Assembly (NCBI GenBank): GCA_026874595.1
Contig: JAPPUL010000082.1
Coordinates: forward strand, 1,056,001-1,120,000
Reading direction: 5' to 3'
DNA length: 64,000 bases
Source of the DNA: Sipunculus nudus
Taxonomy: Eukaryota; Annelida; Sipuncula; Golfingiida; Sipunculidae
Program-made: the position numbers and the translations under genes
Notes under the pieces: model-generated
Databases searched by the model: none
What the model saw: only the letters and a program-made list of their open reading frames with translations
What the model was told of the DNA's origin: nothing
Part shown: positions 19,228-28,253 of the stretch, one piece after another
Layout: every line of letters begins with the position of its first letter
How positions within the stretch are numbered: the stretch's first letter is position 1

Positions 19228-20013
19228 ATGAGAGATAAGAAAGTAAAAGTATATGATTTTTTGACAATAGTATTCCATTGGGTATTTGTAATATTATTTG
19301 TAACAGCCTTTATTATAGCAAAATCTCAGGAGGACACACCTTTATTTTCGTATCATATGCTTGTGGGCTTAATACTAGTATTTGGATTGATACTAAGAAT
19401 AATATGGGGATTTATAGGAACAAGGTATGCTAGATTTGATAGTTTTGAACTTAGTTTAAAGAGTTTGCTTTTGTATACAAAGGCTTTATTAAAGGGAAAG
19501 ACAAAGCGTTATGCGGGACACAATCCGGCATCAAGCTATATAACACTAATAATGTTTGTATGCGTACTTGGGCTTGGGACAACAGGTATTTTGATGGCAA
19601 GAGGCATAGCACATGATTTTTTGGGTGAAGTTCATGAAATATTGGTTTTAATGCTTTTGCTATCGGCGGGGGTCCATATTTTAGGGGTAATATTTCATAG
19701 TATAAAGCATAAAGATAAGATAGGAAAAAGCGTTATAACAGGAGATAAGGAAGAATTAGATGGAGTAGAGTTTGGTCAGGGTGAGGGGATAGAGTCAAAA
19801 AAGCCGTTAGTAGGGCTAGTATACTTAATATTAATATTGTTGTTTGGAGTATATGTATATGGTAATTATGATCCAGGTAGTCGTAAACTAAGCTTTTTTG
19901 GTATGGAACTAAATTTAGAAGAAGATGAGCATGAGCATGAAGATGAGCATGATGATGATGATGACGATGATGATGACGATGATGATGATGATGAGCGTAC
20001 TCATCGTGATTAG
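19228..20013 (+). CDS. Cytochrome b561-family membrane protein with a His/Asp-rich tail
   Basis: Residues 1-175 hold four membrane helices of the bacterial cytochrome b561 family, with candidate haem-ligand histidines in FHWVFVILF, YHMLVGLI, VHEILVLM and VHILGVIFHSIKH. Such proteins pass electrons from quinol or support nickel-hydrogenase-type redox reactions. A fifth hydrophobic segment lies at about 192-211. The tail (about 230-261) is HEHEDEH followed by a run of aspartates, encoded by a GAT/GAC microrepeat at about 19925-19995, and could bind metal. AGGAGGAGG precedes the ATG. No partner gene is adjacent. Confidence 0.82.
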   Translation: MRDKKVKVYDFLTIVFHWVFVILFVTAFIIAKSQEDTPLFSYHMLVGLILVFGLILRIIWGFIGTRYARFDSFELSLKSLLLYTKALLKGKTKRYAGHNPASSYITLIMFVCVLGLGTTGILMARGIAHDFLGEVHEILVLMLLLSAGVHILGVIFHSIKHKDKIGKSVITGDKEELDGVEFGQGEGIESKKPLVGLVYLILILLFGVYVYGNYDPGSRKLSFFGMELNLEEDEHEHEDEHDDDDDDDDDDDDDDERTHRD

Positions 20014-20172
20014 AAAACTAGGTATAATAGATTATAAGGTAGTTAAGAATAAATCGAGTATTAGCTGGTTGACGTTAGCCCTTGAAGGTGTTATCTTAGA
20101 ATATTTTAAAACGTCTAAGTATGGGTCAGAGTAATTATTAGCAATCAAATTATAAATTAGGAAAAAGGTTAA

Positions 20173-21093
20173 ATGATAAGCGTATCAAACTTAAGTAAAA
20201 GCTATGGCGAAGTTGAGGTACTAAAGGAATTAAGTTTTGAAGTTCAGAAAGGAGACATAGTGGGCTTGCTTGGACAAAACGGGGCAGGGAAAACAACTTT
20301 AATGAGAGTTATAACAGGGTATGTTCCATTAAACAGGGGAGAAGTTTTTGTAAATGGACTTGACATACAGGAGGAGAGTCTTAAAGTAAAAGAGCTTATC
20401 GGGTATTTGCCTGAGAACTGTCCTTTGTACCCAGAGATGAGTATAGAGAGTTTTTTGATGACGATGGGAGAACTTAAGGGGCTACGCAGCAAACGGCTTA
20501 AGGAGCGCTTAGAATATGTTTTGGATGCAGTTAGAATAAGAGACAGACGTTATGATATAATAGGTACTTTATCTAAAGGATACAGGCAAAGGGTAGGGCT
20601 TGCTCAGGCACTAATACATGATCCTGAGATATTAATACTTGATGAGCCGACGGTAGGACTTGATCCGAATCAAATAATAGAGATAAGGGATTTGATAGCG
20701 AATTTGAAGGATGAGCGGACAGTGATATTAAGTAGTCACATATTGCCTGAAGTGAGTCAAACATGTGAGAAGATAATAATAATATCTGATGGCAGAATAG
20801 TTGCGCAGGGTAAGGAGAGGGAGTTAGTTAGAGATTTATCGAATGCCAATTTATTGTATGTACAAGTGAAAAGCGATTCATTAGGAGCGCAAGATATTAT
20901 ATCTAAGGTTAAGGGTGTTTTAGATGTCAAAGTGAATGGGGAGGGGCTGCTTGAGATTGAGATGGAAGAGGGTGAGGATGTGCGTGCTTTGGTAGCTTCA
21001 AAGCTTATAAAGAATAAATATGAATTGCTTGAGCTTAGAAAAGAAGACATGACGCTTGAGAAGGCATTCATATCATTAACTCAGAAGGACTAA
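20173..21093 (+). CDS. ABC exporter ATPase, Gld/Nos type
   Basis: The ATPase of a three-gene exporter. Walker A is GQNGAGKTT (34-42), the signature is the variant LSKGYRQRVGLAQAL, Walker B is ILILDEPTVGLD, and the switch histidine lies in SSHILPEV. A C-terminal regulatory domain of about 80 residues follows (306 residues in all), as in GldA and NosF. The next two genes encode an ABC-2 permease and a GldG-like protein, the same order as in Gld-type ABC clusters. In spirochaetes such clusters need not relate to gliding; the substrate is unknown. Confidence 0.9.
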   Translation: MISVSNLSKSYGEVEVLKELSFEVQKGDIVGLLGQNGAGKTTLMRVITGYVPLNRGEVFVNGLDIQEESLKVKELIGYLPENCPLYPEMSIESFLMTMGELKGLRSKRLKERLEYVLDAVRIRDRRYDIIGTLSKGYRQRVGLAQALIHDPEILILDEPTVGLDPNQIIEIRDLIANLKDERTVILSSHILPEVSQTCEKIIIISDGRIVAQGKERELVRDLSNANLLYVQVKSDSLGAQDIISKVKGVLDVKVNGEGLLEIEMEEGEDVRALVASKLIKNKYELLELRKEDMTLEKAFISLTQKD

Positions 21094-21133
21094 ATTGTTA
21101 TATTAGCTTTATGAAGAACTAATAGGGGTAATA

Positions 21134-21874
21134 ATGGTTTTTAAAGGGATATACGTAGTATTTAAAAGAGAGATGATGTCATATTTCGTATCACCGATAG
21201 CATACGTGGTGGCATTTTTATTTGTTTTTCTAACAGGAGTATTATTTGTAAGTTTTATAGGCAGCGCCCCGACGTATTTAGGTGGAGCGCAAGCGAACGT
21301 AGGGTTATTATTAAGGAATTACTTAATTTTGATATTATTCCTGTGTCCTATTTTAACAATAAAACTCTTCTCAGAGGAGAAGCGTAGCGGAACACTTGAG
21401 CTTATCCTAACCTCTCCAATAAGCACGTTATCGTTGGTTGTGGGTAAATATTTATCAGCCTTTGTGTTGTATGCAATAATACTTTTGACGACATTGGTGC
21501 ACGTATTTATAATGGATATATATAGCGAGGCAGGCCCTGATTATGGGGTTGCATTTTCAGCATATTTAGGGTTGTTGTTTTTAGGGGGTGGGATGCTTGG
21601 GATAGGACTTTTCACCTCATCCCTTACAAGTAGCCAAATAATAGCAGCAATAAGCGGACTTAGTGCGTCTTTATTTTTTTTACTACTACATACATTCGTC
21701 AGTGGAGATAGTGGAATTATCTACGAAGCGATACGGGAGTTTTCGTTGTTGTCCCACTATATAGACTTTGACAAAGGAGTATTAGACACTACAAATATCC
21801 TATACTATCTGCTATGGATAATATTTTCGCTTGTGCTTACAAACAAAGCAGTGGAAGCGCACATATGGAAATAG
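21134..21874 (+). CDS. ABC-2 type permease, GldF-like
   Basis: This 246-residue protein has six predicted membrane helices and the GldF-like start VVFKREMMSYFVSPIAYVV, plus the RSGTLELILTSPIS loop shared by this permease group. It lies 40 bases after its ATPase and 58 bases before the GldG-like gene. It should form the membrane channel of the exporter with 20173-21093. Confidence 0.88.
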   Translation: MVFKGIYVVFKREMMSYFVSPIAYVVAFLFVFLTGVLFVSFIGSAPTYLGGAQANVGLLLRNYLILILFLCPILTIKLFSEEKRSGTLELILTSPISTLSLVVGKYLSAFVLYAIILLTTLVHVFIMDIYSEAGPDYGVAFSAYLGLLFLGGGMLGIGLFTSSLTSSQIIAAISGLSASLFFLLLHTFVSGDSGIIYEAIREFSLLSHYIDFDKGVLDTTNILYYLLWIIFSLVLTNKAVEAHIWK

Positions 21875-21932
21875 TATTATATAGCCACTAGTGTAATAAT
21901 TTATGTCTATTTAAGAATAAGGGATTTAAGAT

Positions 21933-23798
21933 ATGGGAATATTATCAAATAAAGAGAATTATGGGAAGGGTTCTGGGGCATTGGGGATATTGTTTATATT
22001 GGGGGGACGTCTTTATGCTATATGGAAGCATGATGATGTAGTACCGCTTGTGCTTTACATATTAGGGGGGGTATTATTTGTATTGTTTTTATTACTAAAT
22101 TATAGCTCGATTAGGGGAGGGCTTAAGGAGCGTGGGATACGTAGGGGGTTAAGCTCTGTTTTGACAACAGTATTTATCTTTGCAACGTTAGTTGGGATAT
22201 ATATAATAGTAAAGAGTAATTTTAAATATTTTGTAGATGTAACAGAGGAAAATCTCTATGAGCTATCAGAGCAGACAAAAGAAGTATTGAAGGAATTAGA
22301 TTTCCCATTAGATATAAAAGTGTTTGCGGCAGAGAAGGATATGGAGGAGGCAGAGGGTGTAAACGCCTTACCAACCTTGCTAAGGTTTTATGTAAAAGAC
22401 AATAAAAATATAAAAGTAAGTTACATAAACCCCCAAGAGAATCCCTTAATATTTAAAAGTTATGATCTTAGTGCCCAGGATTTAGGAGCGGTAGTGCTTA
22501 TAAAGCGAGTACCTCCCGATGAGATATCTATAGACAGTATGGAACACAATATATTATCGAAACTGGATGAAGACGAAAAGAAGATATTTGAGGTGGCCTA
22601 TAAGAAGGGGAAAGGGATATACAATAAGAAAGCTAATTTATCAACATCGCTTGAAGAAGAGGTTGTAGGTTTATTTGACAAAGTGAATTATCGATATAAC
22701 ACGCCAGTAGTAATAAGGCAGAGGGATTTATTTAGAGGGCGTAATTATCAAGGGGAGTCAAAGATAACGAGTGGCATAACAAGCTTGCTTGAAGTCAAAA
22801 AGAAGGTATTGTATTATACAGTAGGACACGGAGAGAAGGATTTGAAAACGATATATAATACTATACAAGGGTTATTATCTTTAGAAAATTATATAGTAAA
22901 AGCCTTAGATTTAACGAAGGCAGTGCCAAAAGACAGTAGCGCAGTACTAATTGCCGGACCACAAAGAGGCTTTAATTCGCTTGAGGAGGAAAATCTTATA
23001 GAATATAGTAATCGTGGTGGAAATATATACATGCTGCTAGACCCTGTTTTTCAGTATAGGAAGAGGCCAAATAGATTACTATTGCAAAAGTTTTTGTTGA
23101 GTTTTGGGGTAAGTACAGATAAAGGTTTTATATTTGACGTACCAAACTTAAGGAAGATGCGAGTTAATGTAGGAAACATAGGAGGCTTATCGCTTGCAGA
23201 GGTGAGGCTAATGCACATAAGTAATTATCTTTCTCATAAGATAGTAAACCCTCTTAAAAGCCGTAATATAACAACATTCTTTTTTGGTCTAAGGCCTTTG
23301 TATTTTGATTTTACAAAAGAGGGTTTGACAGGAGAGTACTTGCTTGAAACGAGTGAGAAGGCTCTTGTAAAGCTTAGGGGCAAAACAGACCAAGTGAGTC
23401 AGAAGTTTGATAAGAATGTTGACAAAAAAGGGACTCAGAGTTTTGGGATAGCAATAAAGAAGGAAATAAAAGTAGGGGGAGAGGCTGGAAAGCTAAAATC
23501 ACAAGATAATAAGAAGGGTTTAGAATCTCGTCTTATAGTGATAGGGGATTCAGATTTCATAAATGAAGAATACGCATCAGGAGATAATGGAACAGATTTA
23601 TTTATGAATGGTTTAAACTGGTTAACGGGACAGGTTAAAAAGATATCCTTAAGGCCAAAGGAGCGAAAGAGACGAGATATGCTTTTGAAGGAAAAAGATA
23701 TAACGCTAATTTGGTATACGTCGGTATTATTGTTGCCATTTTCAATAGTGGGAATAGGACTTTATGTATACAGAAGGCGCCGTAAGGCAAGGGGCTAG
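21933..23798 (+). CDS. GldG-like ABC transporter auxiliary protein
   Basis: The 621-residue protein has N-terminal membrane segments (about 17-35, 40-58 and 78-96), a large extracytoplasmic domain and one C-terminal membrane segment (about 595-615) followed by RRRRKARG. The stretch DVTEENLYELSEQTKEVLKE right after the third helix, and YTVGHGEK and LLDPVF further on, are characteristic of the ABC-transporter-associated GldG family. It completes an ATPase/permease/auxiliary trio. leuB follows after 23 bases and probably shares the transcript. Confidence 0.85.
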   Translation: MGILSNKENYGKGSGALGILFILGGRLYAIWKHDDVVPLVLYILGGVLFVLFLLLNYSSIRGGLKERGIRRGLSSVLTTVFIFATLVGIYIIVKSNFKYFVDVTEENLYELSEQTKEVLKELDFPLDIKVFAAEKDMEEAEGVNALPTLLRFYVKDNKNIKVSYINPQENPLIFKSYDLSAQDLGAVVLIKRVPPDEISIDSMEHNILSKLDEDEKKIFEVAYKKGKGIYNKKANLSTSLEEEVVGLFDKVNYRYNTPVVIRQRDLFRGRNYQGESKITSGITSLLEVKKKVLYYTVGHGEKDLKTIYNTIQGLLSLENYIVKALDLTKAVPKDSSAVLIAGPQRGFNSLEEENLIEYSNRGGNIYMLLDPVFQYRKRPNRLLLQKFLLSFGVSTDKGFIFDVPNLRKMRVNVGNIGGLSLAEVRLMHISNYLSHKIVNPLKSRNITTFFFGLRPLYFDFTKEGLTGEYLLETSEKALVKLRGKTDQVSQKFDKNVDKKGTQSFGIAIKKEIKVGGEAGKLKSQDNKKGLESRLIVIGDSDFINEEYASGDNGTDLFMNGLNWLTGQVKKISLRPKERKRRDMLLKEKDITLIWYTSVLLLPFSIVGIGLYVYRRRRKARG

Positions 23799-23821
23799 CA
23801 ACAAGCTAAGAGAATTAAGAT

Positions 23822-24928
23822 ATGAATGTAAAAGATAGGAGAGGAAAGGGGAGAAAGCTTGCGATATTGCCAGGAGACGGGATAGGTCCTGAGATAATGA
23901 AAGAAGCCCTTAAGGTGCTGGATGTAATAGAGACAAAATATGGGATATCTTTTTCAAGAGAGGAAGGTGATGTTGGGGGGGTAGCGATAGACAGGCATGG
24001 GAAGGCGTTACCAGAGGAGACTATAGCAATATGTAAAAGTAGTGATGCGATATTATTTGGTTCAGTAGGCGGTCCAAAATGGGAGAGTTTACCACCTGAG
24101 TCTCAACCGGAGAGGGGGGCATTGCTACCACTTAGAAAGATGTTTGATTTATATGCGAACTTTCGGCCAGCGATAGTATTTAATTCACTTACAAAGGCGT
24201 CCTTTTTGCGAGAGGATATAGTTCGGGGTGGATTTGATATATTGGTAATAAGGGAGCTTACTGGGGGTATATATTTTGGGAAGCCAAAGGGTCGAGAAGG
24301 AGTTGGGGGTTTGGAGCGAGCATATGACACACTAGTATACAGCAGGGGAGAAATAGAGCGTATAGCACACGTAGCATTCAAGGCAGCATTAAGCAGGAAT
24401 AAGAAGGTTACATCGATAGACAAGGCGAATGTGTTAACGAGTATGGTGTTGTGGCGAGAGGTAGTAAATGAGGTAGGGAGGGGGTATCCGGAAATTGAGC
24501 TTGAATCGATGTATATAGATGCAGCAGCGATGAAGCTAGTAAGCGAGCCAAAGAGTTTTGATGTAATACTTTGTGGAAATATGTTTGGGGATATACTAAG
24601 TGATGAGGCAGCGATGTTAACGGGGTCTATAGGGATGTTACCGAGTGCGTCAGTGTCGTCAAGTTCTTTTGGATTATACGAGCCGATAGGAGGCAGCGCC
24701 CCTGACATAGCGGGAGAAGGGCTTGCAAATCCAATAGCACAGATATTGTCAATGGCAATGATGTTAAAACACAGTTTTGGGATGGACAAAGCATATAAAG
24801 ACATATTTGATGGAGTAAACGGTGTTCTTGAGAAAGGTTACAGGACAAAAGACATAATGGATGTCGGAGCAAAGCTTGTGTCAACCGAGGTTATGGGAGA
24901 CCTTATAGTGTCTGAGGTAAGTATTTGA
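23822..24928 (+). CDS. leuB: 3-isopropylmalate dehydrogenase LeuB
   Basis: LeuB oxidises 3-isopropylmalate to ketoisocaproate in leucine synthesis. Conserved parts are [37 protein letters not shown], the substrate motif [21 protein letters not shown], the metal aspartates in [10 protein letters not shown], and the NAD-site GSAPDIAG. Length (368) is standard. No other leucine gene is in the window. It sits directly behind the GldG-like gene, an unusual neighbour. Confidence 0.95.
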   Translation: MNVKDRRGKGRKLAILPGDGIGPEIMKEALKVLDVIETKYGISFSREEGDVGGVAIDRHGKALPEETIAICKSSDAILFGSVGGPKWESLPPESQPERGALLPLRKMFDLYANFRPAIVFNSLTKASFLREDIVRGGFDILVIRELTGGIYFGKPKGREGVGGLERAYDTLVYSRGEIERIAHVAFKAALSRNKKVTSIDKANVLTSMVLWREVVNEVGRGYPEIELESMYIDAAAMKLVSEPKSFDVILCGNMFGDILSDEAAMLTGSIGMLPSASVSSSSFGLYEPIGGSAPDIAGEGLANPIAQILSMAMMLKHSFGMDKAYKDIFDGVNGVLEKGYRTKDIMDVGAKLVSTEVMGDLIVSEVSI

Positions 24929-24976
24929 AAACAGGCCTTCCAATTCTGCCAATTTATTTAATTTTAATATAAAATC

Positions 24977-26101
24977 TTATTTAAGATAAAAATACTCAAT
25001 AGTTTTATTTATGGAGTCAAAAGTATCTTTTTTGACCTGATATAAAGTGCTATTATTCTCCATATAAACATAAGAATTAGAGTTAAAAAGAGAGATTCTA
25101 ATATTAGTGGGCTTATTAGTCTTTTTAGAAAAGATATTAATATAGATATCATTTTTGGTAGAACTAGGGATGGTATTATATTGTGGAAAATCTTGAGCTT
25201 TAATGTCTAAAATATTTTTAACAAAAGAGCTAACTTTGGAAGTATCGATAAAAGCTTTAGGATTTTGTATAGACCAAAGGTCTTGATTAGAATTAGAATA
25301 TAGATTGCTGATAGAACTAATAAAAGCGGTATCAGACTTGCTAGCGAGGTTTTCAAGCTCTTGTTTTTGTTTAAATGAGATAGTAGAATTAGTGGATAGA
25401 ATTTTCTTGTTCTTGTCGAATGTAATATACTTGGGCAAACGGATATAGTCGGGCAGATAAGTAAGCTTAGCGATAGCGGTTTTGGTTTTAATAAACTTTA
25501 TATTTTTGTTAAAGATGATATGAGAAATATCATTGGGCTTAATTTTCATAAAATCCTTATTTCTAAACTGCTTTGTGGTAAACTCTAATCTTTGATTACC
25601 ATCAATGGAGGTAGAACTTATGGTAAGGATTTTGTTTTTAGAGTTTTTCTGATTAGAGATAGCATAATAGCTTGTCTCATCGGGGGTCCTATCTCCGATA
25701 GTGAGGGAGAAGGTATCCTTGTCATTAGAAGCGGAGAAGGTAGGTTTTTTATTACTTAGTCCAAACTGCTCAAGGTCCTTATCATTTAGCTTAAAGGAGT
25801 TATTAGTTTTAAGAGAGAAGAAAGTATTTAACCAACGTCCTACATTGGAGCTATCAATATCGATATTTTGATTTTGTTTAATTTTCCAAATATTATTGTT
25901 CTTAAAAAGCGAAAGTTTAATGTTATCGGTATTAATATTGATCTTAGATATAGTATTAGAGTGAACGTCAAAAAGAGAAAACTGCTTATTATTATTATTG
26001 TTTTTATCCTTTTGCTTAGGTTTATAAGAAAAGAAAGCAATAAAAGCAATAATAATGAAAGCACAAGCCCAAATAATTAATTTAAAAATATCCTTTTTCA
26101 T
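24977..26101 (-). CDS. DUF4340-type membrane-anchored protein
   Basis: One N-terminal membrane segment (about 8-27) is followed by a Lys/Asn run and an extracytoplasmic region of repeated beta units. IWKIKQNQNIDID followed by NVGRWLNTFFSL, then FGLSNKKPTFS and LTIGDRTPDETSYYA, is the pattern of DUF4340. Proteins of that family are often encoded beside Gld-like ABC exporters; here it lies on the opposite strand, one gene away from that trio, so a link is plausible. The function is unknown. Its Asn, Lys and Phe richness matches other minus-strand genes in this segment. Confidence 0.7.
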   Translation of the reverse strand: MKKDIFKLIIWACAFIIIAFIAFFSYKPKQKDKNNNNNKQFSLFDVHSNTISKININTDNIKLSLFKNNNIWKIKQNQNIDIDSSNVGRWLNTFFSLKTNNSFKLNDKDLEQFGLSNKKPTFSASNDKDTFSLTIGDRTPDETSYYAISNQKNSKNKILTISSTSIDGNQRLEFTTKQFRNKDFMKIKPNDISHIIFNKNIKFIKTKTAIAKLTYLPDYIRLPKYITFDKNKKILSTNSTISFKQKQELENLASKSDTAFISSISNLYSNSNQDLWSIQNPKAFIDTSKVSSFVKNILDIKAQDFPQYNTIPSSTKNDIYINIFSKKTNKPTNIRISLFNSNSYVYMENNSTLYQVKKDTFDSINKTIEYFYLK

Positions 26102-26140
26102 TAAAGCCGTTAAATACCCATATAAATCAAGGAAACAGAA

Positions 26141-26190
26141 GTTAAAGTATGTTAAAATATGTTAAAATATGTTAAAATATATTAAAATAT
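26141..26190. repeat. 10-bp tandem repeat, five units
   Basis: Units are GTTAAAGTAT, three of GTTAAAATAT and ATTAAAATAT. This AT-rich array sits about 40 bases upstream of the minus-strand DUF4340 start, where it could affect promoter spacing. Confidence 0.9.
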
Positions 26191-26191
26191 A

Positions 26192-26323
26192 TTGAACAAA
26201 GCTCTTCCCCCAGTTCTTAATATGCAAGTTCTTGAGTATGCAAAGAATGAGAAAAGAACTATTTTAACTAAGACATATAAGAAATACAAAAAAAAGCGTA
26301 AAGAGATGACAGAAAAAAAATAA
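26192..26323 (+). CDS. Possible small basic protein (43 residues)
   Basis: An open frame from a TTG (26192) to TAA (26321-26323) encodes 43 residues ending in a very basic segment (TYKKYKKKRKEM). An internal ATG at 26222 gives 33 residues. There is no visible ribosome site for either start. The segment is the only coding candidate in the 383-bp gap. I do not recognise it. Confidence 0.2.
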   Translation: MNKALPPVLNMQVLEYAKNEKRTILTKTYKKYKKKRKEMTEKK

Positions 26324-26428
26324 AAGATAGATAATTTATGTAAAAAGAGCTTATTATGGGATAAAAGCGATCAAGGGGAGAAGGTGTTGCGGATGAGTTT
26401 TAGGGGTTGGGAAAAAATTATTAGTAAA

Positions 26429-26464
26429 TATTTGAGAGATATTTTGAGAGATATTTTGAGAGAT
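26429..26464. repeat. 12-bp tandem repeat, three units
   Basis: ATTTTGAGAGAT occurs twice in full after a variant first copy, ending about 20 bases before the phosphotransferase gene at 26485. It occupies the position of the ribosome-binding region and possibly the promoter. Confidence 0.9.
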
Positions 26465-26484
26465 ATAAGGATATAAAAGTATTA

Positions 26485-27417
26485 ATGCTATTAGAATTGG
26501 TAAAGGAAGGGATAAGCAAGGTATGCGGTCTTGAAGTAAAAATGCTAAAGGAGCTAAGAGGTTTAGGGATATCGGCAAGGAGCTATGTAGGGGTAGGGTG
26601 TGATGGGGTTAAATATTTCATAAAACTATACGAGCGAGAAAGTCATGAGAAAGTAAGTTATGAACTTGAGGTGTTAAGATACTTACGAAGTAATGGTTAT
26701 GAAGTGGTATGCGACATAGGGCATGGGGTATTGCGGATAAACGAGAAACCTCTGGTAATATTTGAGTATGTAGAGGGAGAATATCCGAAGAGAATAGATA
26801 AAGAGATAATAAGAGAGGTGGGAAAATTTCTTGGTAGATTACACAGAGTAGAAGTCGAATTATTTTCGAAGGAGTTGCGTGAAGGTATAAAGGGGGAGGG
26901 ATTAGAAAAGAGTTTTTATAAAATGAATGAAGAGGTGTTTAAGAGGTGGGGAGGGATGGAGGCAGCTTTAGAAGTAGAGGTAGGATGTATATTGCGCCAT
27001 AAGTTTATGCTATTAGAAGAGAAAGATGGTTTAGGGAAGAGAGTATTTTTGCATGGAGATTTATTCCCGGATAATACATATTTTGTAGGGAATAAACTAT
27101 ATAAGGTACTAGATTTTGGAGGATATGCATATGGGCCGATATACTTTGACATAGGGGTGGTGGTATTAAGTTGGTGCATGGATAGTAAAGGGATAAGAGA
27201 TGATTTGTATATGGAATTAATGTATGGTTATAATATGAGCGCAAGAAAGCGTATAAATTATGAAGATATAGTATTATGGGAGTGGATTAAGCTAAGCGCG
27301 CTATATTTTGGACTTAGACGTTATATACTATCCAAAAGCAAAGGAGAGGAAAGACTTAATGGAAGGAGCTACGAAGAATATATTATGAAGTATAAACAAC
27401 TGGAGGCAGTTTTTTAA
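26485..27417 (+). CDS. APH-fold phosphotransferase, homoserine kinase type II-like
   Basis: This 310-residue protein has the protein-kinase-like fold of aminoglycoside phosphotransferases. The catalytic loop FLHGDLFPDNTYF and metal motif KVLDFGGYAYGPIYFDIGV match the homoserine kinase type II (ThrB2) subgroup better than resistance enzymes; IKLYERES holds the ATP lysine, and VIFEYVEGEYP the hinge. The true substrate is unknown, because a GHMP-type thrB is also present (2993-3910). It is not evidence of antibiotic resistance. Confidence 0.75.
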   Translation: MLLELVKEGISKVCGLEVKMLKELRGLGISARSYVGVGCDGVKYFIKLYERESHEKVSYELEVLRYLRSNGYEVVCDIGHGVLRINEKPLVIFEYVEGEYPKRIDKEIIREVGKFLGRLHRVEVELFSKELREGIKGEGLEKSFYKMNEEVFKRWGGMEAALEVEVGCILRHKFMLLEEKDGLGKRVFLHGDLFPDNTYFVGNKLYKVLDFGGYAYGPIYFDIGVVVLSWCMDSKGIRDDLYMELMYGYNMSARKRINYEDIVLWEWIKLSALYFGLRRYILSKSKGEERLNGRSYEEYIMKYKQLEAVF

Positions 27418-27555
27418 AAAAGTAATTATGAGAATAAAAGAGGTCTTGAATTATGAGTAATAATTATTATCTTGTAAACAAGTTTATGCTAAAGAATATT
27501 ATAAAAGCTAGTTATACTAAGCGAATAAAAGTAAATAGAATAGTAAGGAGAATAG

Positions 27556-28179
27556 ATGTCAGTATATGTACCAACAGTTCATGAGCAATCGAGTCGAGGC
27601 GAAAGATATTTTGATTTATATTCAAGACTATTAAAGGATAGGATAGTATTTATTCAATCATTTATAAATGAGGTAACAGCAAATATAGTGGTAGGACAAT
27701 TGTTGTTTTTAGAAGCAGATGATCCTGATAAGGACATATATTTGTATATAAATACGCCAGGAGGGTCAGTAACAGGAGGTCTTGCAATATATGATACAAT
27801 ACAATATGTAAAGCCGGATGTCCAAACAATATGTATAGGGGAGGCAAGTAGTATGGGAGCATTACTTTTAGCAAGTGGTGCAAAGGGTAAAAGATATTCT
27901 TTGCCGCACTCAAGGATAATGATTCATCAGCCACTTGGCGGGGCAACGGGACAAGCCACAGATATAGAAATCCAGGCAAACGAGCTTATACGGATAAGGA
28001 ATATAATAAACGAGATATTGATACGCCACACAGGCAATAGTCTTGAAACGATAGAAAGAGATACAGACAGAGATTTTTTCATGAGTGCGCGTGAGTCTCA
28101 AGAATATGGGATAATAGACACAGTAATAGAAAGGTCTGAGGATACGAGTGATCTTGAGGCAGCAGCGATAAAGAAGTGA
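27556..28179 (+). CDS. clpP: ATP-dependent Clp protease proteolytic subunit ClpP
   Basis: ClpP forms the serine-protease chamber fed by ClpX. The catalytic serine is Ser99 ([11 protein letters not shown]), His124 is in MIHQPLGG, and the aspartate lies in the DTDRDFFM region. [10 protein letters not shown] is the conserved oxyanion strand. Length (207) is normal. AAGGAG lies five bases before the ATG. clpX follows after 74 bases as an operon. Confidence 0.97.
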   Translation: MSVYVPTVHEQSSRGERYFDLYSRLLKDRIVFIQSFINEVTANIVVGQLLFLEADDPDKDIYLYINTPGGSVTGGLAIYDTIQYVKPDVQTICIGEASSMGALLLASGAKGKRYSLPHSRIMIHQPLGGATGQATDIEIQANELIRIRNIINEILIRHTGNSLETIERDTDRDFFMSARESQEYGIIDTVIERSEDTSDLEAAAIKK

Positions 28180-28253
28180 TCTAATTAAAACAAAAAAAGA
28201 ACAGATAAAAAAAGAAGGGCTTTAACATAAAGTAGTATAGGCTAGGAGAAGAT

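Larger units (their letters stand above)
26102..26484. other. 383-bp intergenic gap with two microrepeat arrays
   Basis: The gap lies between two divergent genes. It holds five copies of a 10-bp unit (GTTAAAATAT with variants, 26141-26190) and three copies of ATTTTGAGAGAT (26429-26464). Between them is a short open frame with a TTG start, annotated separately. I see no tRNA, no terminator hairpin and no clear promoter. Confidence 0.7.

Noticed and set aside
19925-20134. Plus-strand Met-rich open frame
   Set aside because: It is a frame-shifted reading of the GAT/GAC repeat at the end of the cytochrome b561 gene and has no independent support.
24103-24804. Minus-strand open frame of 233 codons inside leuB
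   Set aside because: It is a shadow of leuB on the other strand; the leuB frame has all family motifs.
26485-27417. Aminoglycoside resistance gene
   Set aside because: The APH fold is shared, but the loops fit the homoserine kinase type II subgroup and there is no mobile-element context.
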